Source of the DNA: an uncultured Clostridia bacterium
GTDB lineage: Bacteria; Bacillota; Clostridia; TANB77; CAG-508
Length of the DNA: 64,000 nt
Direction of reading: 5' to 3'
Assembly (NCBI GenBank): GCA_934183305.1
Contig: CAKPSF010000001.1
Span: forward strand, 124,001 to 188,000
Shown here piece by piece: positions 26,414 to 34,385 of the stretch (within the stretch, counting starts at the first letter, position 1; each line of letters begins with the position of its first letter). Made by a program: the position numbers and the translations under genes. A model generated the notes under the pieces. It was not told where the DNA came from. It was given only the letters and a program-made list of their open reading frames with translations, and did no database searches.

Positions 26414-26444
26414 CAAAAAAAGATTACACATATTTGTGTAATCT
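26414..26444 (-). terminator. rpsU terminator
   Basis: Perfect stem AGATTACACA / TGTGTAATCT (26421-26430, 26435-26444); on the minus strand it ends in TTTTTTTG. Confidence 0.9.
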
Positions 26445-26460
26445 AAATTTTTATGTATTT

Positions 26461-26631
26461 TTAAAATTTTCTTTTTCTAGCAGCCTCTGATTTTTTCTTT
26501 CTTTTTACGCTAGGTTTTTCATAATGTTCTCTTTTACGTACTTCTTGAAGTACCCCATTTCTTGCACATTGTCTCTTAAATCTTTTAAGAGCATCTTCTA
26601 TATTTCCATTATTAACTTTAATTTCTGACAT
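26461..26631 (-). CDS. rpsU: 30S ribosomal protein S21
   Basis: 56 residues, typical length and composition of bacterial S21: MSEIKVNNGNIEDALKRFKR, then QCARNGVLQEVRKREHYEKP and a lysine/arginine-rich tail (KRKKKSEAARKRKF). It binds the 30S platform near the anti-Shine-Dalgarno region. Too short to appear in most long-ORF lists. Strong ribosome binding site (AAGGAGGGGA), consensus promoter about 60 bases upstream, perfect terminator downstream. It is followed by the M16 pair but forms its own unit. Confidence 0.96.
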   Translation of the reverse strand: MSEIKVNNGNIEDALKRFKRQCARNGVLQEVRKREHYEKPSVKRKKKSEAARKRKF

Positions 26632-26688
26632 TTATTCCCCTCCTTCCAGTACTTTTCACAGTATGTGGGATTTTTTTCTTCGCCTATT

Positions 26689-26718
26689 ATTATACTCTAA
26701 TTTTATATAGCTTGTCAA
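26689..26718 (-). promoter_or_regulatory. rpsU promoter
   Basis: Minus-strand TTGACA (26713-26718), 18-base spacer, TATAAT (26689-26694): consensus sigma-A promoter facing rpsU. Confidence 0.85.
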
Positions 26719-26768
26719 TCTTTTTCGTGATTTTTTCCTCATTTCTTAATGAAAGCGAGGTGATACAT

Positions 26769-26906
26769 ATGTTAGAAAGTGCATTATTTCAATTACTGAT
26801 TCTATCTTTAATTACGAATATATCTCTTACTATCATCTCTTTTGTTTTAATTATAGTTTTAACTATAATTATATATATAGAAAATCGCATCTCTGCTAAG
26901 CATTAG
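26769..26906 (+). CDS. Small hydrophobic peptide, candidate type I toxin
   Basis: A 45-residue peptide: short N-terminus MLESALFQ, a single long hydrophobic helix at about 9-37 rich in Ile, Leu and Thr, and a charged tail YIENRISAKH. ATG at 26769 follows the good site AGGTGATAC. A frame extending upstream to 26712 lacks such a site. Size, topology and ribosome binding site resemble holin-like/TxpA-BsrG-type toxins of Firmicutes. The stop codon lies inside a hairpin shared by both strands, and a perfect consensus promoter on the opposite strand starts just past it. This layout is that of type I toxin-antitoxin loci, where the peptide damages the membrane unless its mRNA is bound by antisense RNA. 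Toxicity is inferred. Confidence 0.6.
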   Translation: MLESALFQLLILSLITNISLTIISFVLIIVLTIIIYIENRISAKH

Positions 26907-26918
26907 AGATACGATTTT
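26881..26918. terminator. Hairpin shared by toxin mRNA and antisense RNA
   Basis: AAAATCGCATCTCT (26881-26894) pairs with AGAGATACGATTTT (26905-26918). In the plus RNA there is one C-A mismatch; in the minus RNA the same position is a G-U pair, so the stem is complete in the antisense transcript. T-rich in both directions. Confidence 0.75.
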
Positions 26919-26962
26919 TAATCTAATCTAATGATACCACACTTTGTGGATCCTTATTTTCT
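26881..26962 (-). ncRNA. Candidate antisense antitoxin RNA
   Basis: Predicted from a consensus minus-strand promoter whose start would lie near 26962 and the hairpin terminator at 26881-26918. The RNA would be about 80 nt, contain a second small hairpin (CCACA/TGTGG, near 26937-26950), and be complementary to the 3' end and stop region of the hydrophobic peptide mRNA. Confidence 0.55.
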
Positions 26963-26968
26963 TTTTTA

Positions 26969-26997
26969 ATTATAACTATTTTATTTCATTTTGTCAA
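26969..26997 (-). promoter_or_regulatory. Consensus promoter antisense to the peptide gene
   Basis: Minus-strand TTGACA (26992-26997), 17-base spacer, TATAAT (26969-26974). It lies directly after the ftsH stop and reads toward the small peptide gene, with no coding frame before the shared hairpin. Confidence 0.8.
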
Positions 26998-26999
26998 TA

Positions 27000-28811
27000 T
27001 TATTCACTAAATATTGCTTCAAATTCTTCTGAATCTATTTTTTCTTTTTCTAATAATACTTTTGCTACTGCATGTAATTTGTCTATATTATCGCTTAAAA
27101 TTTGAACTGCTCTGTTATATGCTGTATCAATAATTTTCTTAGTTTCTTCATCGATAATTCCTGCTGTTTCTTCAGAATAGTTTTTAGATTGAGCAAAATC
27201 TCTTCCTAAAAATACTTCTTCTTGTCCTGAACCAAACATTATTGATCCTATTCTGTCGCTCATACCATATTTTGTAACCATTTCTCTTGCTATTTTTGAA
27301 GCTCTTTCTATATCGTTGCTTGCTCCTGTTGATATATCATTTAATATTAATTTTTCTGCTACCCTACCACCAAGAAGTGATACGATATTTTCTTCCATTT
27401 CTGTTTTAGACATAAATGATTTGTCTTCTGTTGGTCTATACATTGTATAGCCACCAGCCATTCCTCTTGGTACTATTGATATTTGATGAACAGGGTCTTG
27501 CGATTCTAAGAATCTACTTACTACAGCATGACCTGCTTCGTGGTATGCTACTAATTTATTTTCTTTTTCGCTTCTTACTCTTGTTTTCTTTTCTGGTCCC
27601 ATAGTAACTTTTACCATGGCATCTTCTATTTCTTTCATTCCAATTTGTTTTAAATCACGTCTTGCTGCAAGCAATGCTGCTTCGTTTAAAACATTCTCTA
27701 AATCTGCACCAGAAAATCCTGATGTATTTTTAGCTATAAGTTTTAAATCCACATCGTCTGCAAGTTTTTTGTTTTTTGCATGAACTTCTAATATTTTTTC
27801 TCTTGCTAAAACATCTGGTGCTGGAACTACTATTTGTCTATCAAATCTTCCTGGTCTTAGTAATGCTTTATCTAGTACGTCTGGTCTATTTGTTGCAGCT
27901 AATACTATAACGCCTTCATTTGTTCCAAATCCATCCATTTCAACAAGTAATTGGTTTAATGTTTGCTCTCTTTCATCGTGTCCTCCACCAAGTCCTGCTC
28001 CTCTTTGACGTCCAACTGCATCTATTTCGTCTATAAATATTATACATGGGGCATTTTTCTTTGCTTGTTCAAATAAATCTCTTACTCTTGATGCACCAAC
28101 ACCAACAAACATTTCAACGAAGTCAGAACCACTCATTATAAAGAATGGTACTCCCGCTTCTCCAGCTACTGCTTTTGCTAATAATGTTTTACCTGTTCCA
28201 GGTCCTCCAACAAGCAATACGCCTTTAGGTATTCTTGCACCCATATCTGTAAATTTTTTAGGACTTCTTAAAAATTCTACTATTTCCTCTAATTCTTCTT
28301 TTTCTTCTTCTACACCAGCTACATCTTTAAATGTAACCCTATTTTTATCATCTGCTCCTGTCATTCTCGCTTTGCTTTTTCCAAATGACATTGTTCTATT
28401 GCCTCCACCGCCTTGAGCAGCGTTATTATTCATTAATAAAAACCAGAATATAAAGAAGATTATTATTAGTCCAAATGGTGAAATTAATCCCAATATTGTA
28501 ATAAATATAGATTGTGATTTTTCATCAAATTTTATCTTTCCATCTTTTAAATAATCTGTTGCATAATTCATAAAACTTTCTACACTTGGAATATTTACTT
28601 CTTTAGGAAGTGTTTGACCTTCTAATTTTACATTAGCAGACTTTCCATCATATGCAAGAGAAATCTCTTTTACTTCTCCTTGTTCCATTTTTGAAATTAA
28701 TTCTGAATATGTCATTTTTGTATTTGTTCTATCAAGTACAGTTGATACAAACACAACAAATATTATTCCGCATATTAACCATACGGCAAATGTTTTTAAT
28801 TTTCCTTTCAC
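27000..28811 (-). CDS. ftsH: ATP-dependent zinc metalloprotease FtsH
   Basis: 603 residues with the full FtsH plan: membrane helices at about 8-25 and 103-127, an external domain between them, Walker A GGPGTGKT at 202-209, Walker B IIFIDEID, second region of homology (NRPDVLDKALLRPGRFDR), and zinc motif HEAGH at 424-428. It extracts and degrades membrane and short-lived cytoplasmic proteins as a hexamer. It follows tilS on the same strand, as in many Firmicutes, though the usual hpt gene between them is absent. The C-terminus is short and ends at SEEFEAIFSE. Confidence 0.97.
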   Translation of the reverse strand: MKGKLKTFAVWLICGIIFVVFVSTVLDRTNTKMTYSELISKMEQGEVKEISLAYDGKSANVKLEGQTLPKEVNIPSVESFMNYATDYLKDGKIKFDEKSQSIFITILGLISPFGLIIIFFIFWFLLMNNNAAQGGGGNRTMSFGKSKARMTGADDKNRVTFKDVAGVEEEKEELEEIVEFLRSPKKFTDMGARIPKGVLLVGGPGTGKTLLAKAVAGEAGVPFFIMSGSDFVEMFVGVGASRVRDLFEQAKKNAPCIIFIDEIDAVGRQRGAGLGGGHDEREQTLNQLLVEMDGFGTNEGVIVLAATNRPDVLDKALLRPGRFDRQIVVPAPDVLAREKILEVHAKNKKLADDVDLKLIAKNTSGFSGADLENVLNEAALLAARRDLKQIGMKEIEDAMVKVTMGPEKKTRVRSEKENKLVAYHEAGHAVVSRFLESQDPVHQISIVPRGMAGGYTMYRPTEDKSFMSKTEMEENIVSLLGGRVAEKLILNDISTGASNDIERASKIAREMVTKYGMSDRIGSIMFGSGQEEVFLGRDFAQSKNYSEETAGIIDEETKKIIDTAYNRAVQILSDNIDKLHAVAKVLLEKEKIDSEEFEAIFSE

Positions 28812-28911
28812 TTTTTTATTCCTTTCTTATTAATAAATTCAATATAAACAATTTTAAATAATATATAACACAGTATTTTACCCATTTCAATACTTTTTTT
28901 AAAAGTTTTTT

Positions 28912-28943
28912 AAAGGAAACCCCACTGTTTCTAAGGTTTCCTT
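28912..28943 (-). terminator. Hairpin between tilS and ftsH
   Basis: AAGGAAACC / GGTTTCCTT stem 10-42 bases past the tilS stop on the minus strand, followed by TTTAAAAAAC. The weak T run suggests partial termination or a processing site. Confidence 0.5.
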
Positions 28944-28953
28944 ACGGAAGAAA

Positions 28954-29937
28954 TTAGTTTGCCATAAAAAAAATTTTTTTATTTTTTACTAAAATTTTTA
29001 CTTTTTTATTAGGAATTAAAAATTTATTTCCTATATTATTACTGCATAACTTAATTATATCTTCTATGTTTTTCTTTTCTATACCACTTCTTGTCCCAAG
29101 TACCTTATTAATAGTATATAACGCAAGCCTATTTTTTATGACTAATTCTTGTGAATTAAATGCTTTTAAATCTAAAATTATTTCGCCATTTTTTTCTTCT
29201 ATTAACAATTGGTTGTATGCTTTTTTAGTTACTTTATCTAAATATGTATTTTCTTGTTTAGAAAGGTCTGATAATCTGTTTATTGAATCTATTATATTAG
29301 GATTAAAATTCTCTTTTATATACGGAATAAGCATATTCCTGATTTTATTTCTTGTATATATGTTTTCAAAATTTGTTTTATCTATTCTTGGATTTAAACT
29401 ATTTTTCGCGCAGTAGTTCTCTATTTCTTCTCTTGTGCTTTCAATTAACGGTCTAATTAAGTTATCTCTTTTTATTTCTATTCCTTTTAAACCTGCTGTT
29501 CCACTTCCTCTAATTATATTCATTAATACTGTTTCTGCATTGTCATTTGCTGTATGTGCTGTTGCTATTTTATTACTATTTGTTTTTTCTAGAACTTCAT
29601 TAAAAAATTCATACCTTGCTTTTCTTCCCGCTTCTTCAGTTCCAATCTTTTGAGTTTCTGCCATCTTTTCAACTTCTATTTTTTTTACATAACATTTTAT
29701 ATTGTTATCTTTACAATATTTTTTAACATATTCTTCATCCTCTATTGCTTCTTGTCTTATCATGTGATTTATATGGCATACAATTATTTCAAAGTTTATA
29801 TATTTATTTTCTTTAATATTTTTTAGAATGTTTAAAAGAGTAATTGAGTCTGGTCCACCAGACACTCCAACTACTATTTTATCTCCATTTTCTATTAAAT
29901 TATATTTTTTTATTATTTCTAAAATATTATCTTCCAT
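28954..29937 (-). CDS. tilS: tRNA(Ile)-lysidine synthase
   Basis: 327 residues. PP-loop SGGPDS at 26-31, followed by HINHMIRQEAIEDEEYVKKYC and GTEEAGRKARYEFF, and TAHTANDNAETVLMNIIRGSGTAGLKGI, all typical of TilS. It attaches lysine to C34 of the tRNA-Ile with CAU anticodon so that AUA is read, an important codon in this AT-rich genome. The protein is shorter than Bacillus TilS (about 470), lacking the full C-terminal domain. No Shine-Dalgarno is seen before the ATG; the -10 hexamer ends 7 bases upstream, so the mRNA is probably leaderless. Confidence 0.92.
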   Translation of the reverse strand: MEDNILEIIKKYNLIENGDKIVVGVSGGPDSITLLNILKNIKENKYINFEIIVCHINHMIRQEAIEDEEYVKKYCKDNNIKCYVKKIEVEKMAETQKIGTEEAGRKARYEFFNEVLEKTNSNKIATAHTANDNAETVLMNIIRGSGTAGLKGIEIKRDNLIRPLIESTREEIENYCAKNSLNPRIDKTNFENIYTRNKIRNMLIPYIKENFNPNIIDSINRLSDLSKQENTYLDKVTKKAYNQLLIEEKNGEIILDLKAFNSQELVIKNRLALYTINKVLGTRSGIEKKNIEDIIKLCSNNIGNKFLIPNKKVKILVKNKKIFFMAN

Positions 29938-29944
29938 AAGCCAT

Positions 29945-29973
29945 ATTATAGCATTTTATTGATATTTAGTCAA
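29945..29973 (-). promoter_or_regulatory. tilS promoter giving a leaderless mRNA
   Basis: Minus-strand TTGACT (29968-29973), 17-base spacer, TATAAT (29945-29950). Only 7 bases separate the -10 element from the ATG at 29937, so the expected start point falls on or next to the start codon. Confidence 0.75.
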
Positions 29974-29992
29974 TTTTACCTATACAATAAAA

Positions 29993-30022
29993 AAGAAGAA
30001 CTTAAATTTAAGTTCCTCTTTT
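29993..30022 (-). terminator. Terminator after the small membrane protein gene
   Basis: GAACTTAAA / TTTAAGTTC with flanking pairs, followed on the minus strand by TTCTTTTTTATTG. It lies 6 bases after the stop of the 30028-30309 gene. Confidence 0.8.
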
Positions 30023-30027
30023 AAGAT

Positions 30028-30309
30028 TTATTTAAGTGAGAATATTAATATCACAGCAATTATAACTATAATTACTACTCCATAGTTAACTAAACATCTA
30101 TACAAAAAGTATAAAATATTTAAAGCTATCCACGATGCTAGAAAAGCTATTATTGCTGTTATTAAAATCCGAATAAATAAACCTATAACTGAGCATATTT
30201 TTCTTTTAGACCAATCATAAATGGTTTTTGCACAAGCAATAATTCCCACAATAATAGAAAAAAGAAAAATAAACGAGTTCGCTGTTAAAATCATCCATAT
30301 AGTATGCAT
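30028..30309 (-). CDS. Small three-helix membrane protein, unknown function
   Basis: 93 residues from the ATG at 30307-30309; the frame opens six codons earlier, but GGAGAGGG, the likely ribosome binding site, lies within those codons. Three hydrophobic segments: ILTANSFIFLFSIIVGIIAC, VIGLFIRILITAIIAFLASWIAL and LVNYGVVIIVIIAVILIFSL, separated by basic loops (YDWSKRK). No catalytic motif and no family recognised. It is isolated between dnaB and tilS with its own terminator. Confidence 0.6.
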   Translation of the reverse strand: MHTIWMILTANSFIFLFSIIVGIIACAKTIYDWSKRKICSVIGLFIRILITAIIAFLASWIALNILYFLYRCLVNYGVVIIVIIAVILIFSLK

Positions 30310-30381
30310 CTTGCCCTCTCCAATCATAAGTGTTTTAACTCAGTACTTAATTACATTATACTATCTTTTCTACTCAATGTC

Positions 30382-30418
30382 AAAAATGGATCAGAAACAA
30401 TCTTCTAATCCATTTTTT
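30382..30418 (-). terminator. dnaB terminator
   Basis: AAAAATGGATCAGAA pairs with TTCTAATCCATTTTTT (one G-T pair) just past the dnaB stop; the minus-strand 3' arm ends in ATTTTTG. Confidence 0.8.
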
Positions 30419-30420
30419 AT

Positions 30421-31749
30421 TTATCTATTTTTATCTATGTTTACAAATTTTGTATAGTTTCCTAGCCATAATAGTTCCACTGTTCCTGTTGAACCGGCTC
30501 TATGTTTTGCAAGTATTACTTCTGCAATATTTTTCTTTTCGCTATCTTCATTATAATAATCATCTCTATATAAGAACATTACTATATCTGCATCTTGTTC
30601 TATTGCTCCTGATTCACGAAGGTCAGATAGCATTGGTCTATGATCTGGTCTTTGTTCTGGTGCTCTTGATAATTGTGATAGCGCTATTACTGGTACATTT
30701 ATTTCTTTTGCAAGTATCTTTAAAGACCTACTTATTTCAGATATTTCTTGTTCACGACTTCCTCCACGTTTATTGCTTCCTGTTATTAATTGTAAGTAGT
30801 CTATTACAACTAGCCCTATGTTTTTTTCTAGTTTTAGTTTTCTGCACTTTGCTCTTATTTCCATTACTGATATACCTGGTGTATCGTCTATATATATGTC
30901 TGCTTCTGATAATGGTCCTAAACTACTTGCTAATTTTCCCCAATCTTGTTCATCTAATTTTCCTGTTCTAACCTTGTTACTGTCTACCATTGCTTCGCTA
31001 CAAAGAATTCTGTTAACCATTTGTTCTTTAGACATTTCTAGGCTGAATATTGCAACAGGAACTTTTGCACGTACAGCCGCATTTGATGCTATATTTAGCG
31101 CAAATGCTGATTTTCCCATTGCAGGACGTGCTGCTACTAACACTAGGTCAGAACCATGTAGACCAGCTGTTTTATAGTCTAGATCCGCAAAACCTGTAGG
31201 GACTCCGGTTATATGTTGTTTTTGGTTATATAGCTGTTCTATTTGTGCAAATGTTTCTATTAATATGTCTTTTATAGGGGTATATCCTTTTTGATTTTTA
31301 GATTGCATTATGTCAAAGATTTTCTTTTCTGCACTGTCCATTATATCTTCAACTTCTTCAGTTGGGTCATAACCTAAGGTTATTATTTCATTTGCAGTTT
31401 TTATTAGATTTCTTAAAATTGATTTTTCTTCAACAATTTTTATGTATTTATCAACATTTGCTGTTGTTGGTACTTTTTCTGGTAGTTCTGCCAAATATTC
31501 TAATCCACCAACAGAATCAAATTTCCCCATAGATGATAATTCTGCTTTTAAGGTTATAATATCTACTGGTTCAGCTCTATTATACAAACTTAATATTGCA
31601 GTATATATTGTTTTATTATCTTCTCTGTAAAAGTCTTCTGGTTTTAAAACTTCTATTGCGGCAATTACAGCGTCTTTGTCTGTAAGCATACTACCTAAAA
31701 CAGCTTGTTCTGCTTCAATATCACTTGGTGGTATTTTCCCTATTTCCAT
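30421..31749 (-). CDS. dnaB: Replicative DNA helicase
   Basis: 442 residues. N-terminal domain starts PSDIEAEQAVLGSMLTDKDA; RecA-like domain with Walker A ARPAMGKSAFALN, IFSLEMSKEQMVNR, and VVIDYLQLITG, then DLRESGAIEQDADIVMFLYRD. It is the hexameric helicase that opens the fork during chromosome replication. Downstream of rplI and gdpP in the order gdpP-rplI-dnaB, as in Bacillus (gdpP-rplI-dnaC). The gap to rplI holds a hairpin. Ribosome binding site AAGGAGAAA. Confidence 0.96.
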   Translation of the reverse strand: MEIGKIPPSDIEAEQAVLGSMLTDKDAVIAAIEVLKPEDFYREDNKTIYTAILSLYNRAEPVDIITLKAELSSMGKFDSVGGLEYLAELPEKVPTTANVDKYIKIVEEKSILRNLIKTANEIITLGYDPTEEVEDIMDSAEKKIFDIMQSKNQKGYTPIKDILIETFAQIEQLYNQKQHITGVPTGFADLDYKTAGLHGSDLVLVAARPAMGKSAFALNIASNAAVRAKVPVAIFSLEMSKEQMVNRILCSEAMVDSNKVRTGKLDEQDWGKLASSLGPLSEADIYIDDTPGISVMEIRAKCRKLKLEKNIGLVVIDYLQLITGSNKRGGSREQEISEISRSLKILAKEINVPVIALSQLSRAPEQRPDHRPMLSDLRESGAIEQDADIVMFLYRDDYYNEDSEKKNIAEVILAKHRAGSTGTVELLWLGNYTKFVNIDKNR

Positions 31750-31766
31750 AATTGTTTCTCCTTTAT

Positions 31767-31797
31767 AAATAGTAATTTGCTTTGCAAATTACTATTT
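31767..31797 (-). promoter_or_regulatory. Hairpin at the rplI-dnaB junction
   Basis: Perfect 14-base arms AAATAGTAATTTGC / GCAAATTACTATTT with a 3-base loop. The rplI stop codon lies in the 5' arm of the mRNA, and the dnaB ribosome binding site follows within 15 bases. No T run, so it more likely affects mRNA stability or coupling than termination. Confidence 0.6.
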
Positions 31798-32235
31798 ATT
31801 AATATCTATTTTTAATTTTCCAATTATTCCTTCATATAGTTTTATATCTATTGTAAATGTTCCTATTTCTTTTATTGGTTCTTTTAATAAAATTTTCTTT
31901 TTATCTACTTCTATTTTATATTGTTTTTGTAGTTCTGTTGCTATTTCTTTAGCTGTTATAGAGCCAAATATTTTTCCATTTTCTCCTGCTTTTACGTTTA
32001 TTTTTAGTATTATTTTTGATAGTTTTTCTTTTGTTCTGCTTGCTTCTTCTTTTTCTTGTTCTTTTTTAAAGTTTGCTGAATCTTGTCTACCTTTTAATTG
32101 TGACATATTTGCTGTATTTGCTTCAACAGCTAATTTTCTTGGTAATAAAAAATTTCTTGCATATCCATCGTTTGCGTTTATTATTTCGTCTTTTTTTCCT
32201 ACCCCTTTAATGTCTTGTGTTAAAATAACTTTCAT
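31792..32235 (-). CDS. rplI: 50S ribosomal protein L9
   Basis: 147 residues. N-terminal domain MKVILTQDIKGVGKKDEIINANDGYARNFL is the L9 signature; it continues through the long helix (NFKKEQEKEEASRTKEKLSK) to the C-terminal domain (KAGENGKIFGSITAKEIATELQ). It binds 23S rRNA domain V and projects from the L1 side of the 50S subunit. It starts 23 bases after the gdpP stop. Confidence 0.97.
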   Translation of the reverse strand: MKVILTQDIKGVGKKDEIINANDGYARNFLLPRKLAVEANTANMSQLKGRQDSANFKKEQEKEEASRTKEKLSKIILKINVKAGENGKIFGSITAKEIATELQKQYKIEVDKKKILLKEPIKEIGTFTIDIKLYEGIIGKLKIDINK

Positions 32236-32258
32236 CTTTTTACCTCCAAACTTTTAAT

Positions 32259-34274
32259 TTATCCTATTTCTGTAAAATACTCATTAATTCTAATAACTAA
32301 CTCTTGTTTTGCTTCTTCTATTGTCATTCCTTCCAATTGGGCTCCTGCAACTGTTATATGTCCGCCTCCGCCTAATTTTTCTAATATTACTTGAACATTA
32401 ATGTCTCCTATTGAACGTCCGCTTACAAATATTTTATCTCCTGTTTTTCCTAATACAAATGATGCTGTTACATCACTTATTGTTAACAATTCATCTGCTG
32501 CTTTTGCACATATTAAATTTGCATTTTTATCTTCTTTTTCATATATTGATACCGCTATTGTTTCATTAATTATTTCTGCATTTTTTACTATGGCAGCTAT
32601 TTGATTATAGCTTTTTAAATCACTTTGGAACCATTTTTTTACTTTTAATATATCTACGCCTTTTTTTCTTAAAAATGCTGCTGCTTCAAAAGTTCTTACA
32701 CCAGTTTTAAATGTAAAGTTTTTTGTATCCATCATAATTCCTGCATACAAGCCTTCTGCTTCTAAATCATTTAATTCAACATTTGTTTCTACATATTGTA
32801 ATATCTCCGTTACAAGCTCTGCAGCTGAAGATGCATATACTTCATGAAATGTAAGTATTGCATTATTTATAAATTCTGGGCTTTTTCTATGGTGATCTAT
32901 TACTACTATTTTGTTTGTTTTTTCTAGTAACTCTGGAACTTCAACATAGTTATTCTTATTTGTATCTACAATAACTAAAACTGTATCTTCTGTTATTTCA
33001 CTTAAAGCCTCAGTTTTGTTTAAGAAAACACCCTTGTATTCTTCTTCTTTTTTTATTGCTTCAACAAAATTTTCAATTGAAGCTCCATTTGATGTGTTTA
33101 TAATATTAGCATTTTTTCCTAGGCTTTTAGCTAATTTATATATACCCAAACTAGATCCCATACTATCTATATCTGGATTGCTATGTCCCATTATTATAAC
33201 ATTTGGTGCTTCTTCTATTATTTGTTCTAAAGCTCTTGCAACTGTTCTTGCTTTTACTTTAGTTCTTTTTTCTACTTCTAATGTTCTGCCACCAAAGAAA
33301 GTATATTTTTCGTTTTCTCTTACTACTGCTTGGTCGCCACCACGTCCTAAAACAATATCCATTGCTGTTTGAGCAGATTTATATTTTTCATAATTTGTAT
33401 TTCCATCATTAGATATTGCTATACTTAAAGTTAATGTAACTGTTTCATCTGTATCAATTTCTTTTATCTCATCTAAGATATCAAATTTTTGTGCTTTTAT
33501 TTCATCTAAATCTTTTTGCTCTGTTAAATATGCATATGTTTTTCTATCTGATTTTACTATTGCTCCATTATTTTTATATGCCCAATCTAATATTTTCTTT
33601 TCAACTTCTGCTAATATTAATGTTTTTTTATCGTCTGGCAATAGTTCTATCATTTCGTCATAGTTGTCTACCATTATAAATCCTACACATGAATTTCTAT
33701 TTTTCAATTCATTAAGTGTGTTTAAATATTCTGTATTATCAAGAAAATATAATGTCATCATGTATTCACTTTGCTTTTTCTTTTTAGATTTTACATATTC
33801 TCCTAATACTTTATATGTTCTTTTGCCTATCTCAATTTCCTTTTCTATTGATTGATTTTTTACTGTTTCTTTATTTAACTTACTTTCTAATATGTCCAGT
33901 TTAATTTCTTTTGCTAAGCTTTTAATTACATGTGTTATATCAGTATTAGCAAATTCACTTACAAATTTTGAACTTTTCCATATTACACTTCCATCAGTTT
34001 CCATTATTATTAATGGGAATGGAGAATTAACAAGAGAGCTCTTAATTGTTGAATCTACATTAAGAGTTACGTCTTGTATATGTTTTGATATTTCATCTAT
34101 TCTTTTATTATTAGTCCATAATGAATAAATAACTATTAAAGCATAAGCAATAATTGATGGAACTATATAAGTAACATCTTTTATGCATAATAGTATTAAT
34201 AAAATAGCAATTAATGCTAAGTATATTTTTGTTCTTGAAATTAAGCTTTTAAAGCTTTTATCATTTTTAGGCAT
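32259..34274 (-). CDS. gdpP: Cyclic-di-AMP phosphodiesterase GdpP
   Basis: 671 residues in the GdpP order: two N-terminal membrane helices (about 13-50), a PAS-like domain, a degenerate GGDEF domain (about 175-300, no GGDEF motif), then DHH (MGHSNPDIDSMGSS; VVIDHHRKSPEF) and DHHA1 (GGGGHITVAGAQLEG) domains. It hydrolyses the second messenger c-di-AMP at the membrane and so influences osmotic and cell wall balance. First gene of the gdpP-rplI-dnaB unit. Start supported by AGGGAGGA. Confidence 0.95.
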   Translation of the reverse strand: MPKNDKSFKSLISRTKIYLALIAILLILLCIKDVTYIVPSIIAYALIVIYSLWTNNKRIDEISKHIQDVTLNVDSTIKSSLVNSPFPLIIMETDGSVIWKSSKFVSEFANTDITHVIKSLAKEIKLDILESKLNKETVKNQSIEKEIEIGKRTYKVLGEYVKSKKKKQSEYMMTLYFLDNTEYLNTLNELKNRNSCVGFIMVDNYDEMIELLPDDKKTLILAEVEKKILDWAYKNNGAIVKSDRKTYAYLTEQKDLDEIKAQKFDILDEIKEIDTDETVTLTLSIAISNDGNTNYEKYKSAQTAMDIVLGRGGDQAVVRENEKYTFFGGRTLEVEKRTKVKARTVARALEQIIEEAPNVIIMGHSNPDIDSMGSSLGIYKLAKSLGKNANIINTSNGASIENFVEAIKKEEEYKGVFLNKTEALSEITEDTVLVIVDTNKNNYVEVPELLEKTNKIVVIDHHRKSPEFINNAILTFHEVYASSAAELVTEILQYVETNVELNDLEAEGLYAGIMMDTKNFTFKTGVRTFEAAAFLRKKGVDILKVKKWFQSDLKSYNQIAAIVKNAEIINETIAVSIYEKEDKNANLICAKAADELLTISDVTASFVLGKTGDKIFVSGRSIGDINVQVILEKLGGGGHITVAGAQLEGMTIEEAKQELVIRINEYFTEIG

Positions 34275-34343
34275 AAAATCCTCCCTTTATAACATATACA
34301 TTGTACTCTATTTAAGGCAGTTTTGTCAAGTTTCTAAGCCTAA

Positions 34344-34384
34344 AGAAGAGAATACACAATAGTATTTTTTGTGTATTCTCTTCT
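34344..34384 (-). terminator. Hairpin after the glycosyltransferase pair
   Basis: AGAAGAGAATACACA pairs with TGTGTATTCTCTTCT, ending 1 base past the GT-D gene stop. The downstream T run is weak (TCTTTAGG). Confidence 0.6.
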
Positions 34385-34385
34385 C

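Noticed and set aside
30450..30971. 173-codon plus-strand frame inside dnaB
   Set aside because: Antisense, Leu-rich composition, no ribosome binding site.
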